A stretch of DNA of 35,979 nucleotides from RGIG3102 sp045633415 (GCA_045633415.1 JAZQYH010000079.1:1-35979), one strand, 5' to 3'; numbered from the stretch's first letter, positions 1 through 9,159 are shown. Translations and numbers: made by a program. Notes: generated by a model from the sequence alone, not told the origin.

Positions 1-2552
1 CCACCGCCGTTACCGCCTGTTACAGCTGCAACTGCTTTTACAAGTGCGCCAGCTTTTACGCCTGCTTCGATAGCAGATTTACCACAGGAAGCAGCGATTG
101 TAACTTTGCCGCCCTGTTCGCCACAGAGAACTGCGATACCATCTTCGATAGATGCAGCCATCTGGCGCAGGCCATCAGCGTTTGTATCTGCAAAGTAGCC
201 TGTGTAAACTTTCAGACCATTTACTTCTGTAGCATTTTTCATAAGGTCAGCAACTCTGCCTTTTGCGATTTCGCCCTGAAGTGCTTCGTTTTCTTTCTGC
301 AGTGCTTTGATTTCTTCTGTAGCCTGTGCAGCTTTAACAGCGATATCGTTAGGGTTGTTGATTTTCAGACCTTTAGCTGTTTCGTTGATAAGGTTCTGTT
401 TTTCAGCCAGCAGAGCCAGAACGCCCATACCTGTAACTGCTTCGATTCTTCTTACACCTGCAGCAACGCTGGATTCAGAAACGATTTTGAACAGACCGAT
501 TTTTGCTGTGTTGGAAACGTGTGTACCACCACAAAGTTCTGTTGCGAAGTCGCCCATTTTTACAACGCGTACTACATCGCCGTATTTTTCACCGAACAGA
601 GCCATAGCGCCTGCTTTTTTAGCATCGTCCATAGACATTTCAGCTGTTGTAACATCCAGAGCGTCTGCGATAGCGCCGTTAACCAACATTTCTACTTTTG
701 CCAGTTCTTCTTCTGTCATAGCAGAGAAATGTGTAAAGTCGAAACGGCATCTTTCACTGTCTACATAAGAACCAGACTGGTGAACATGGTCACCCAGAAC
801 TTTACGCAATGCAGCCTGCAGAAGGTGTGCAGATGAGTGGTTAGCTTCTGTTGCACGACGGGATTTTTTGCAAACTTTAGCAACTGCTTTGTCGCCTGTT
901 TTTACAAAGCCTTTTTCCAGTGTACATGTGTGTACATAGAGGCCTTTACCTGTTTTCTTGATATCAACAACTTTCAGCACACCGTTAACTGTTTCGATAA
1001 CACCTTTGTCAGATACCTGACCGCCTGCTTCTGCGTAGAATGGAGTTTTGCCCATAACTACCAGAACTGTCTGTTTTTCTTCTGCTTCTTCTTCGAAGGA
1101 AACAGCTTCAACAAATTCGCTGTTTTCAGCCATAACGATGATTTCTGTTTCAGCTGTCAGGTCTGTGTAACCAACAAATTCTGTTGCTTCAACTTCAACT
1201 GCCTGGAACAGGTCGTCTGCCCAGCTGATGTTGTTGTTCTTTTTGCGTGCTTCACGAGCACGGTCTGCCTGCTCTTTCAGCAGAGCACGGAAGCCAGCTT
1301 CATCGATACCGATGTTTTCTTCTTCAAGAATTTCTTTTGTAAGGTCAAATGGGAAGCCGAATGTATCGTTCAGTCTGAATGCTTCAGCACCGGAGAGAAC
1401 TTTTTCGCCTTCAGATTTTTTGATGTTTTCAATAAGACCTGTCAGGATAGACATACCCTGGTCGATTGTTTTATTGAAACGTTCTTCTTCGTTTTTGATA
1501 ACTTTTTTGATGTAGTCTTTGTTTTCTTCCAGTTCTGGGTATGCAGCTTTGGATTCCTGAATAACTGTATCGCACAGTTCGTTAAGGAACATACCTTTGA
1601 TACCAATCATTCTGCCATGACGTGCAGCACGACGAAGCAGACGGCGCAGAACGTAGCCACGACCTTCGTTTGATGGAAGAACACCGTCAGAAATCATAAA
1701 TACTGTACTTCTGATGTGGTCTGTGATAACACGAACAGAGATATCTGTTTTAGCGTCTTCTTTATATTTAACGCCAGAGATTTTTTCTACTTCTTTGATA
1801 ACGTTAGCGATAGAGTCAACTTCGAACATGTTGTCAACACCCTGCATTACGCAAGCAAGTCTTTCCAGACCCATACCTGTGTCGATGTTACCTTTTGGCA
1901 GTCTTTCGTAGTTGCCTTTGCCGTCAGAGTCAAACTGTGTGAAAACGTTGTTCCAGATTTCGATGTATCTGTCACAGTCACAGCCTACACCACATGTGTC
2001 TTTGCCACAGCCGTATTTTTCGCCGCGGTCAAAGTAGATTTCAGAACAAGGACCGCAAGGACCTGAACCGATTTCCCAGAAGTTGTCTTCTTTACCCATA
2101 CGTTTGATGTGTGATGGGTCTACGCCTCTGTGATGTTCCCAGATGTCCCATGCTTCATCGTCTTCTTCGTAAACTGTTACGTACAGCAGTTCTTTTGGAA
2201 TCTGCAGTTCTTCTGTCAGGAATTCCCAAGCCCATTTTGTAGCATCTTCTTTGAAGTAATCACCAAAGGAGAAGTTACCCAGCATTTCAAAGAATGTACC
2301 GTGACGTGCTGTGATACCAACACGTTCAATGTCAGGAGTTCTGATACACTTCTGACATGTTGTTGCACGGTTGTTAGGCATTGTAGCCTGACCCATGAAG
2401 TATTTTTTCAGTGGAGCCATGCCTGAGTTAATCAGGAGAAGGCTGTTGTCGTCCTGTGGAATAAGTGGGAAAGAGTCAAGACGAGTATGATTTTTTTTCT
2501 GGAAGAATGACAGATACTTTTCACGCAGGTCATTCAGTGAAGTCCATTCCAT
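1..2552 (-). CDS. alaS: Alanyl-tRNA synthetase, 3' end cut by window edge
   Basis: Charges tRNA-Ala with alanine in the cytoplasm. The reading frame is open from the ATG at 2552 to the window edge, giving about 850 residues; the family usually has about 875-880, so only a short C-terminal piece is missing. Visible landmarks in order are the class II catalytic N-terminus (MEWTSLNDLREKYLSFF, then LINSGMAPLKKYF), a small Cys-rich insertion (GCGKDTCGVGCDCD), the editing-domain HSSAH motif and the CGGTH metal-binding motif, with a Gly-rich C-terminal stretch at the edge. The ATG at 2552 has a GAGGTG Shine-Dalgarno 7 nt upstream. It lies behind a T-box leader, so expression should rise when tRNA-Ala is uncharged. 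Identity is certain. Confidence 0.97.
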   Translation of the reverse strand, partial: MEWTSLNDLREKYLSFFQKKNHTRLDSFPLIPQDDNSLLLINSGMAPLKKYFMGQATMPNNRATTCQKCIRTPDIERVGITARHGTFFEMLGNFSFGDYFKEDATKWAWEFLTEELQIPKELLYVTVYEEDDEAWDIWEHHRGVDPSHIKRMGKEDNFWEIGSGPCGPCSEIYFDRGEKYGCGKDTCGVGCDCDRYIEIWNNVFTQFDSDGKGNYERLPKGNIDTGMGLERLACVMQGVDNMFEVDSIANVIKEVEKISGVKYKEDAKTDISVRVITDHIRSTVFMISDGVLPSNEGRGYVLRRLLRRAARHGRMIGIKGMFLNELCDTVIQESKAAYPELEENKDYIKKVIKNEEERFNKTIDQGMSILTGLIENIKKSEGEKVLSGAEAFRLNDTFGFPFDLTKEILEEENIGIDEAGFRALLKEQADRAREARKKNNNISWADDLFQAVEVEATEFVGYTDLTAETEIIVMAENSEFVEAVSFEEEAEEKQTVLVVMGKTPFYAEAGGQVSDKGVIETVNGVLKVVDIKKTGKGLYVHTCTLEKGFVKTGDKAVAKVCKKSRRATEANHSSAHLLQAALRKVLGDHVHQSGSYVDSERCRFDFTHFSAMTEEELAKVEMLVNGAIADALDVTTAEMSMDDAKKAGAMALFGEKYGDVVRVVKMGDFATELCGGTHVSNTAKIGLFKIVSESSVAAGVRRIEAVTGMGVLALLAEKQNLINETAKGLKINNPNDIAVKAAQATEEIKALQKENEALQGEIAKGRVADLMKNATEVNGLKVYTGYFADTNADGLRQMAASIEDGIAVLCGEQGGKVTIAASCGKSAIEAGVKAGALVKAVAAVTGGNGG

Positions 2553-2592
2553 AATTTTACACCTCTTAAATAAATTTATACGTTTTGAAAAT

Positions 2593-2829
2593 AAAAAAGT
2601 CCCATAGGATTTTACTCCTATGGGACGACTATACACCGTGGTACCACCCAAATTACACAGCCATAGCTGTGTCACTTTAAATGCGTTAACGCCGCATTTA
2701 CGGCCGACTTATTTCGCCGGCAGCAAAAGGGTGGCTCTGAATATCTCTAGTGAAGTCTTGCACCGACCGACTTCTCTCTGATAAAAGACAATATTCTTAT
2801 TCCCTTTTATGGCTTATTTTCTATTAACA
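2593..2829 (-). promoter_or_regulatory. T-box riboswitch leader of alaS
   Basis: The leader carries the hallmark T-box sequence AATTTGGGTGGTACCACGG (2654-2636) just before an intrinsic terminator (stem 2599-2609 with 2616-2626, followed by a U run). Further upstream it has a stem I-like region with AGAGAGAAGTCGGTCGGTG. The likely specifier is GCC (2735-2733, in TCAGAGCCACCC), an alanine codon matching the downstream gene. Uncharged tRNA-Ala should stabilise the antiterminator. The specifier assignment is by eye. Confidence 0.95.
2599..2626 (-). terminator. T-box regulated terminator
   Basis: An 11-bp perfect stem (GTCCCATAGGA and its complement) followed by six U residues on the minus strand. 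It competes with the T-box antiterminator upstream of alaS. Confidence 0.93.
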
Positions 2830-2835
2830 AAAAAT

Positions 2836-2864
2836 ATTATACTAAATAGTCAAATTATTGTCAA
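2836..2864 (-). promoter_or_regulatory. Sigma-A promoter of the alaS T-box transcript
   Basis: Perfect consensus TTGACA (2864-2859), 17-nt spacer, TATAAT (2841-2836). It sits immediately upstream of the T-box leader and separates alaS transcription from the PBP gene. Confidence 0.92.
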
Positions 2865-2898
2865 GTGTGGAAACACAAGTGTTTTTAACTGTAAAAAT

Positions 2899-4488
2899 TT
2901 ATTCCGCATATTTCAAAAAATAAATACAATCGCAGATTTTTTTAAACACAGGAGCGGCAGAATAATAGCTTTCTCCCCCGTCGTACATAGTTACACATAT
3001 TGTATATTCCGCCTCATCTGCAGGGTAAAAACCACAAAACCAAGCTGTAAAAACCTCTTCTCCGTTTTCTTTGGTTTTGCCTGTCTGTGCTGTACCAGTT
3101 TTACCACCAGCTGTGAGAAAAATGGGTTGCCGTCTGTCAGAAGCGCTTTCGTGTACAACAGCAGTAAGCATTTCTTTCACTGTGTTTGCAGTTTCTGTAC
3201 TTAATACCCTTTTACTGTTGTTTTGATATATCTGCTCTACAGCAATACCGCTGTTTGCATCAAATACTCCTTCAACTATCTGTGGTGAAATATACATGCC
3301 ATTGTTGGCAAAAATATTCATAAAAGAGACTGTATGAACAGGTGTAAGGCGAAAATTCCCCTGTCCAAAGCAGACCGAAGACTGTACCCCCATATTTTCT
3401 ATCTGTTCAACTGACGGAAAGTTGCCTTGTGTTGTAAAGAGATTATCGCATATTTTTATACTTTCCCCAAAATCCAGCATATTTGCCACCTGGCGAAAAA
3501 TAAAGCCTTTGTTGTCTGTCTGTGCATCGATAAAATAGCAGTTACAGGAAACTATCAATGCCTGCTTCATATTTATTTCACCGTGGGCACGATTATTTGC
3601 ACAGTGGTAGGTGTGGCCGTTTACCGTTGTGTAACCTTTGCAGTTATAGATTTTATTTTGGTCAAAGTCTTGTTCCAGTAAAACAGCCGCCCACAAAGGT
3701 TTGATTACACTGCCTGGTTCATAGCTTTGCAAAGCTTTGTTTACCATAGGTGAATTTTCACCATCAAGATACTCTGCAATGTTGTTTGTATCGTAAACAG
3801 GAACAGATGCCATGGCACGTATTTTGCCTGTTTTTGATTCCATTATAACTATGCTTCCGTTTGTAATATATTCCTGTGCTATACTTTCGGCCATTCTCTG
3901 CAAGGAATTATCTATGGTAAGGGAAAGTACATTATAATTTGGAGATGTGGTGCTGTAAACATCTCCATAAATATCACCATTGCCGTTTACGTTAAAATGT
4001 ACACTTATTTTTTCACCCTTGTCTTTAAGTATATCGTCATATGCCCTTTCTATGCCTGTCAGCCCGTTGCCATCAAGGTCGGTATAACCGACAAGATGGG
4101 TAGCGAGATTCCGTGAAGAGTACCTTTTGGAAGTGGTGTATATAGTTTCTGTCTGCAATGGAACAGTAAGGTCCACCACCACCTGTTTTTGTTGCTGTAC
4201 GCGGGCATAAAACTTTTCCCTGTCCTGTGGGAGAATATTTTCGTATATATTCTGCAGGCTTTTCTGGCTTGTAATCAAAGCCTTTGCCTGATTTTCTGTA
4301 CCTGTGATTTTGTTGAGATTACAATCTACAATATCTGCCCTGCCTGTTGAAATATCGATGGTGCGAACAGTCTGTTTTTCTGCCAATACATCGTAACCAG
4401 AGAAGATAATAGAAATCATTTTTGCCTCGATAACTGTGGCAAAGGCAAAAATACAGCAGTATAAAAACAAAAGTCTTTTTTCAGTCAA
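2899..4488 (-). CDS. Class B penicillin-binding protein (transpeptidase)
   Basis: A 529-aa peptidoglycan D,D-transpeptidase anchored by one N-terminal membrane segment (about residues 6-30). A dimerisation-like N-terminal part is followed by the transpeptidase domain with all three penicillin-binding motifs: SVIK (in EPGSVIKPL), SCN (in VSCNCYF) and KTG (in GGKTGTAQT). It lacks PASTA repeats, unlike SpoVD of Bacillus. The start is a TTG at 4488 preceded by a G-rich Shine-Dalgarno (GGGGGTG) at 7 nt. It follows the membrane protein at 4530-5312 by 41 nt and probably shares its promoter. The nearby sigK suggests, but does not show, a sporulation-related wall role; it could equally be a vegetative PBP2/FtsI-type enzyme. 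Confidence 0.9.
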   Translation of the reverse strand: MTEKRLLFLYCCIFAFATVIEAKMISIIFSGYDVLAEKQTVRTIDISTGRADIVDCNLNKITGTENQAKALITSQKSLQNIYENILPQDREKFYARVQQQKQVVVDLTVPLQTETIYTTSKRYSSRNLATHLVGYTDLDGNGLTGIERAYDDILKDKGEKISVHFNVNGNGDIYGDVYSTTSPNYNVLSLTIDNSLQRMAESIAQEYITNGSIVIMESKTGKIRAMASVPVYDTNNIAEYLDGENSPMVNKALQSYEPGSVIKPLWAAVLLEQDFDQNKIYNCKGYTTVNGHTYHCANNRAHGEINMKQALIVSCNCYFIDAQTDNKGFIFRQVANMLDFGESIKICDNLFTTQGNFPSVEQIENMGVQSSVCFGQGNFRLTPVHTVSFMNIFANNGMYISPQIVEGVFDANSGIAVEQIYQNNSKRVLSTETANTVKEMLTAVVHESASDRRQPIFLTAGGKTGTAQTGKTKENGEEVFTAWFCGFYPADEAEYTICVTMYDGGESYYSAAPVFKKICDCIYFLKYAE

Positions 4489-4529
4489 AAAAACACCCCC
4501 GCCATAAAGTATAGGCAGGGGCTGATAAT

Positions 4530-5312
4530 TTAGTCTTGATTTAATGGAGAGTTGAGTGATAAGTTCCAGAACTGGTATGGTTCACCATAAGATTTGTAAA
4601 CAGAAGCCACAGCAACAGAGCCGTCTGACAGGAAAGTTTCTATATAGCAGTAATTCAAACCTGAAATATTTACGAAATGCTTTATGTTCATATCAGTTAT
4701 TTCGGCATTTATTCCCAGATACCGAATACACTCTTTTACCATTGTTTCTACCTGCTGTATTTCTTCATCTGTTGCAGAAGCATCTTCTCCTGCAACAAAA
4801 CTGATACTATGATTACCTATATTGAACACTGTACCAGTATACCGGTCTATTGAAACATAGTAATGTGTGTCATTACTGTCCAGAAATCTGTATACATAAC
4901 GGTGTGGCTGACTGTAGCCTGTATTATATTTTGTAACAGACAACTCACTGTCAGTTGATATGGAATTATACACCACATGATTATAAAGCTGAATTACACC
5001 ATTTTCGTGGGCATGCTCTTCCAAGCCATATATATTTTTCAATGCCTCACCAGCCAGATTTGCCGCCTGCTGGTAGGAAATCATATCTTCATTTGGAGTG
5101 ATAAACTGCTTTGTATCCCACTGCAAGCTTATATAGTCCGGGAACCATTTGCTGTACCGGTATAAATTATCCTTGTCCTTGGAATAAACAAGATACGGGT
5201 AATTAAAAGTCTGCTGTTGCGCGTCTTTAACAGCAAGATTGATTTTGTTTACACCTAATATAACAGCTACAACAAGCACCACAAACAAAGCTACATATTT
5301 TGATTTTTTCAT
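4530..5312 (-). CDS. Membrane-anchored protein with PepSY/YycI-like features
   Basis: A 260-aa protein with a short basic N-terminus, one hydrophobic segment (about residues 7-24) and an extracytoplasmic domain. I do not recognise it firmly. The extracellular part contains a pattern resembling PepSY-type repeats (ISYQQAANLAGEALKNIYG, then YYVSIDRYTGTVFNI), and the general plan resembles YycI/YycH-type regulators, which is only a suggestion. It starts with ATG behind AAGGAG about 10 nt upstream. It is the first gene of a probable two-gene operon with the class B PBP, so a role in wall synthesis or its control is a reasonable inference. Confidence 0.75.
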   Translation of the reverse strand: MKKSKYVALFVVLVVAVILGVNKINLAVKDAQQQTFNYPYLVYSKDKDNLYRYSKWFPDYISLQWDTKQFITPNEDMISYQQAANLAGEALKNIYGLEEHAHENGVIQLYNHVVYNSISTDSELSVTKYNTGYSQPHRYVYRFLDSNDTHYYVSIDRYTGTVFNIGNHSISFVAGEDASATDEEIQQVETMVKECIRYLGINAEITDMNIKHFVNISGLNYCYIETFLSDGSVAVASVYKSYGEPYQFWNLSLNSPLNQD

Positions 5313-5342
5313 TCCTGTATTACTCCTTGGCTATTTGACTAT

Positions 5343-5371
5343 ATTATACCACCGAGAACAATCTATATCAA
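5343..5371 (-). promoter_or_regulatory. Sigma-A promoter of the membrane protein / PBP operon
   Basis: TTGATA (5371-5366), 17-nt spacer, TATAAT (5348-5343), about 30 nt upstream of the ATG at 5312. It lies just after the sigK stop codon, so the operon need not depend on sigK transcription. Confidence 0.85.
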
Positions 5372-5388
5372 AAAATGTGACAAATCTT

Positions 5389-6072
5389 TTATTTTGGCAG
5401 ATTTTCTTTTAATATAGCCAGCGCCTTTGTTTCTATTCTTGAGACATAACTGCGGCTGATACCCAGAATTTCGCAGACCTGTTGCTGTGTCATAGGACTG
5501 TTGCCACCTATACCGTAGCGCAGGATTATCACCTGCCTTTCCCTGCCTGAAAGGTGTGTCTGTATCCGTTTTAAAAGTTCGATACGGCTTTCCTGTATTT
5601 CACACCAAGTATCTGTTTCAAAATCGTCCTGCAAGCTGTCTTTAAGTGAAAGCTTGCTGGTGTCATTGTTAACTTCCAGACTGTCATCAAGATAAACAAG
5701 ATTGTCGTTTGACTTCTGTTTTCTGTAATTCATCAGAATTTCGTTTTCGATGCATTTTGCCCGATAGGTAGAAAACCTGGTGTTCTTTTCATAAGAAAAA
5801 CTGTCTACCGCTTTAATAAGACCGATGGTGCCGATGCTGATAAGGTCTTCATTATCCTGTGGGTTGTTGTAATATTTTTTCGCAACATGGGCAACAAGGC
5901 GCAGATTGTGTTTAATCAGGGTTTCTCTGGCTTTGGTATCACCACTGTGGTATTTTTCAAACTCTTGTTTTTCTTCCTTTTGTGTAAGAGGTTTTGGCAA
6001 GGTGCGGCTTTCAAGATGCAATGCAAAAAACATCATTTTTGACAAAATCATTGTAAAGAATAGTGAAAACAT
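5389..6072 (-). CDS. sigK: RNA polymerase sigma-K factor (pro-sigma-K), sporulation
   Basis: A 227-aa sigma-70 family factor directing late mother-cell gene expression during sporulation. It has a hydrophobic N-terminal pro-sequence (MFSLFFTMILSKMMFFALHL) typical of the membrane-held inactive form. Region 2 reads NEDLISIGTIGLIKAVDSF ... CIENEILM, and region 4 has the helix-turn-helix QQQVCEILGISRSYVSRIE. The ATG at 6072 is chosen because GGAGG lies 6 nt upstream; the longer frame would begin inside that site. The gene is uninterrupted, unlike Bacillus subtilis where a skin element splits sigK. It is preceded by the sfsA terminator and so is probably transcribed separately. Confidence 0.95.
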   Translation of the reverse strand: MFSLFFTMILSKMMFFALHLESRTLPKPLTQKEEKQEFEKYHSGDTKARETLIKHNLRLVAHVAKKYYNNPQDNEDLISIGTIGLIKAVDSFSYEKNTRFSTYRAKCIENEILMNYRKQKSNDNLVYLDDSLEVNNDTSKLSLKDSLQDDFETDTWCEIQESRIELLKRIQTHLSGRERQVIILRYGIGGNSPMTQQQVCEILGISRSYVSRIETKALAILKENLPK

Positions 6073-6128
6073 AAATTTCCTCCACAAAAGTATATTTATA
6101 TTTTATTTTCTGCAAGGCAAAAAAATAA

Positions 6129-6147
6129 CCCCGGAAATAATCCGGGG
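6129..6147 (-). terminator. Terminator after sfsA
   Basis: CCCCGGA stem with a 5-nt loop followed by TTATTTTTTT on the minus strand. It separates sfsA from sigK. Confidence 0.88.
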
Positions 6148-6154
6148 TAAAGTT

Positions 6155-6826
6155 TTATAAAATTACTGGTACAGGTTTGTCAATTTCCAGAGTATCTGGT
6201 GTTACTTTACAGCTGTATGCAAGGATATGTACCCCTGCAGCCTGTGCCGCTTTCAAGGCATTGCCAAACTGCGGGTGTGTGGTGTAATTAGGCGAGAAAG
6301 AATGTACATCTTCCATCTGTATTACAAAGAAAACAGCAGCTTTATAACCATTCTGGACTGCATCAATCAGCCCGTTTATATGTTTGATTCCACGTTCTGT
6401 AGGTGCATCCGGGAAGCGCACATGGCCGTTTTCTTCAAGAGTTACACCCTTTACTTCCACAAATATTTTGTCTGCATCTGTTTCGATATAGCAGTCAAAA
6501 CGGGAATCTTTATATGTTTTTTCTCGTTTGATTACTGTGTTTGGGAATTGCCGTTTTACCCAATTTGCAAAAACTGTATTTGGTGCCTGTGAGTCCATGT
6601 TGATTACCCTGTCACCTTTTATAACAGAAATCAGGTCATACCGGGTTTTACGGGTTGGATTATCAGATTTTTCAAGATATACAGTGCAGCCTGGCACAAG
6701 CAGTTCTTTGCATCTGCCTGTGTTTTTTACATGGACTGTATGCTCTGTGCCGTCTATCTCAACCTTTGCAATAAATCTGTTTGGGCGGTTTAAAAATACG
6801 CCCTGTGTAATGTTTTTATATTTCAT
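6155..6826 (-). CDS. sfsA: SfsA family DNA/RNA-nuclease-like protein
   Basis: A 223-aa protein matching the full length of the SfsA family, named for sugar fermentation stimulation. It has an OB-like N-terminal part (FIAKVEIDGTEHTVHVKNTG) and a C-terminal nuclease-like core (DCYIETDADKIFVEVKGVTL, then RFPDAPTERGIKHINGL). The D/E-V-K arrangement resembles PD-(D/E)XK nucleases; the true cellular function is poorly known. It starts 2 nt after the stop of the amidase gene, so the two are translationally linked. A strong terminator follows. Confidence 0.93.
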   Translation of the reverse strand: MKYKNITQGVFLNRPNRFIAKVEIDGTEHTVHVKNTGRCKELLVPGCTVYLEKSDNPTRKTRYDLISVIKGDRVINMDSQAPNTVFANWVKRQFPNTVIKREKTYKDSRFDCYIETDADKIFVEVKGVTLEENGHVRFPDAPTERGIKHINGLIDAVQNGYKAAVFFVIQMEDVHSFSPNYTTHPQFGNALKAAQAAGVHILAYSCKVTPDTLEIDKPVPVIL

Positions 6827-6828
6827 AA

Positions 6829-9093
6829 TTATTGTGGTATTGCTTTTAAAACAGCCATAGCTGTACCAAAAGCCGCTTTATAAATATCCTTGTCTGTATA
6901 GGTTCTTGTATAATCGTCTGGATTTATAATAAAGGAATATTCCATCAGAACACTTGGGGCAATATCTGTACGGGTTACATAGTAATAACCAGTAAATGCA
7001 CCGCGATTTACCCTGTCAGTTGCGACAGTGATATTTTCACACATAAGCTGTGCCAGATTTTCGCTCTGGTGTGTAAAATAATAACATTCACTGCCTTTGG
7101 CATTGGAGGAATTGTAGGAATAATCCATGCTGTTATGGTGAACAGCTATAAATAAATCTGGTTTTAAATCTCTTGTCATATTTCGTCTGTCGTCAAGAGA
7201 CGGGAAGCTGTCGTCTTCTCTGGTCATATACACTGTGGCACCATATTGCTGAAGAATTGTTTTTGTGGCCTTGGCAACAGCAAGGTTTAAATCTTTTTCC
7301 AGTGGACCATTGATTGAGGCTACACCCACTGCACCACTGTCTTTGCCGCCATGGCCTGCATCCAGCAGAACTGTGATATTTTCAAGGGGTTTATCACCAG
7401 AGGAAAGATGTGGTGTCTGTTTAAGATAGACTATAAACTGACCTTCATCTGCCTTTATATCATAGCCCCAGAGAGGATTGTTCCGGTTTAAAGCAAGTTC
7501 TATAACACAGCCAGCCTCTGACTGCACAACAGTGTAGTCTGTGTAAAAGCGGGACTGTGGCAGTGTGATACTGTCAACCTCTGCGTCAAGGAAAAGCAGT
7601 GACAGCTTTTCTTCTGTAAATGTGTGTACAACTGCAGGTTTGCCAGAGGCAGAAATATACAGCTGTTCATCGCCATTTTTCAGTTTTTCCAACGAAGCGG
7701 AGGTTATCTGTGATGTTACAAACCGGGAAAAATCAGAGATTTCTTCATCTTCCTGTGGGATATAGCTCTGTGTTACTTCATTTGTGATTTCCACTTTTGA
7801 AGCCAGTACATGACCGCCGTTTGACAGCTTGTATGCATAAGTGTTGTAGCCGTTGCGCTCTGTCTGTACACTTTCAGTTACTATAAGCTTGGTATCAGCC
7901 TCAAGCCCTGCGATAATTGCAGAATCATCATCGGGGTCAGAAAGCATACTTGTAAGCTGTGAAGTGGTTTTTACCACTCTGCCAGCTGCAAGATATTCTG
8001 TTTCATCCCATGGTTTTTCATATTTTACTGTGGATGTTTTATAGGATTTTTTGGTAACAGTGTAGCTATAGGTTGTATCGTCACTGGTTACAGTGATAAT
8101 ATTTTCCCCTTCTTCCAATGTAATATAGTGTGCAAAAGTACCATCTCTCTGAACATAGCACTGTCTTCCGTTTATTTCCACCATATTTTTTGCACCATTG
8201 CCTGTTACATAAACACCAGAGTAATAGGTGGTGAAATCTTTGGTTGGATAGGTTACCTTGAATTTATCAGACACTGTAAACCCAAACATTTCCAGATTTT
8301 CATTTTTGGAAAGTGCAGTATTAAGGTAGGTATCAGGTGTATCTTCACCCATATAGTGCACTGCAACAGCACCATCAAAATCAGAAAAGTTTGTGAGTAT
8401 AAAGCTGTCGCTGATTACGCTGTCTGAAGTATAGTGTAAAATCAGCTTGCTGTCTGGGTTTTTGTCTTTTTCAAAGGAGTATTGGTCCGCAATCATATCC
8501 TCGGCAATATACCCATCGAATAAATCGGATATTTTCAAACTCATCCGTTTTTCCTGCAGGAATAACTCCGTTTTTTCACTTGCAGAATGTATATTATCTT
8601 TAAGCTGTGCCACTATGTCTGCACTATAAGTGCAATTTTCCAGAACTATTGCTGATGGTTTATATTTTTCTGTGATGGCTGTCAAAAACTCTGGTGCATT
8701 TTCAGCCGCTATATACTGACAGTCAATCTGTATAAACAGCTGTACTTTTTTTCGTGATAATTTATTTTTAAACTGTGTGATAAAGTCATACCTTTTATAT
8801 TCTTCGTTGGCTGAAAAAATATAGTCCATACCATCAATTTCCGCCACAGAAGCATTGTCTTTGAAAAGATGCAGAATTACAGTATTTATACCTGTTTTAT
8901 CTACATAGGAAATAAGGCTGTCCACAGAAAAGTTGCCTGATTCCAAAAGATACCAGTCAATATCTGTGCCATAAACAGGGGCATCTTTAACCTTATATGT
9001 TCTGCCAGAATTAAACACAACAAATGTTGCCCCCAGCATTAAAATCAATGTAAAAGCAATATAAAGATATGCTTTATTTTTTCTTTTTTTCAT
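6829..9093 (-). CDS. N-acetylmuramoyl-L-alanine amidase with large N-terminal region
   Basis: A 754-aa exported peptidoglycan hydrolase that cleaves the amide bond between muramic acid and the stem peptide. A basic N-terminus and one membrane segment (about residues 6-27) act as signal or anchor. The middle about 540 residues contain an N-terminal part resembling a TIM-barrel-like fold and beta-rich segments, one with a bacterial SH3-like look around residues 370-430. The C-terminal amidase_3 domain carries the zinc ligands and catalytic residues: DAGHGGKD, GPLEKDLN, AVHHNS and LMEYSFI. The ATG has AAGGGGTG just upstream. It overlaps functionally with the nearby PBPs and sigK, so a sporulation or division role is possible. 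Confidence 0.9.
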   Translation of the reverse strand: MKKRKNKAYLYIAFTLILMLGATFVVFNSGRTYKVKDAPVYGTDIDWYLLESGNFSVDSLISYVDKTGINTVILHLFKDNASVAEIDGMDYIFSANEEYKRYDFITQFKNKLSRKKVQLFIQIDCQYIAAENAPEFLTAITEKYKPSAIVLENCTYSADIVAQLKDNIHSASEKTELFLQEKRMSLKISDLFDGYIAEDMIADQYSFEKDKNPDSKLILHYTSDSVISDSFILTNFSDFDGAVAVHYMGEDTPDTYLNTALSKNENLEMFGFTVSDKFKVTYPTKDFTTYYSGVYVTGNGAKNMVEINGRQCYVQRDGTFAHYITLEEGENIITVTSDDTTYSYTVTKKSYKTSTVKYEKPWDETEYLAAGRVVKTTSQLTSMLSDPDDDSAIIAGLEADTKLIVTESVQTERNGYNTYAYKLSNGGHVLASKVEITNEVTQSYIPQEDEEISDFSRFVTSQITSASLEKLKNGDEQLYISASGKPAVVHTFTEEKLSLLFLDAEVDSITLPQSRFYTDYTVVQSEAGCVIELALNRNNPLWGYDIKADEGQFIVYLKQTPHLSSGDKPLENITVLLDAGHGGKDSGAVGVASINGPLEKDLNLAVAKATKTILQQYGATVYMTREDDSFPSLDDRRNMTRDLKPDLFIAVHHNSMDYSYNSSNAKGSECYYFTHQSENLAQLMCENITVATDRVNRGAFTGYYYVTRTDIAPSVLMEYSFIINPDDYTRTYTDKDIYKAAFGTAMAVLKAIPQ

Positions 9094-9118
9094 CCAATCA
9101 CCCCTTATATATAATTTT

Positions 9119-9150
9119 AACAGCTATATGTGAAAACACCTATAGCTGTT
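9119..9150. repeat. Strong inverted repeat between oxidase and amidase genes
   Basis: Perfect 10-bp arms AACAGCTATA / TATAGCTGTT around a 12-nt loop that itself has GTG/CAC pairing. On the minus strand it falls 30 nt upstream of the amidase start and lacks a U tract, so it is more likely a leader hairpin or operator than a terminator. Confidence 0.7.
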
Positions 9151-9159
9151 TGTGAAAAG

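Noticed and set aside
837..1673. 278-codon plus-strand frame inside alaS
   Set aside because: Phe/Cys-rich shadow of the alanyl-tRNA synthetase gene; no Shine-Dalgarno or family similarity.
2899..4488. Firm call as SpoVD
   Set aside because: The transpeptidase motifs are general for class B PBPs and there is no PASTA domain; proximity to sigK is not enough.
5389..6072. Possible interruption of sigK by a skin-like element
   Set aside because: The frame is continuous from pro-sequence to region 4 with no recombinase or repeats.
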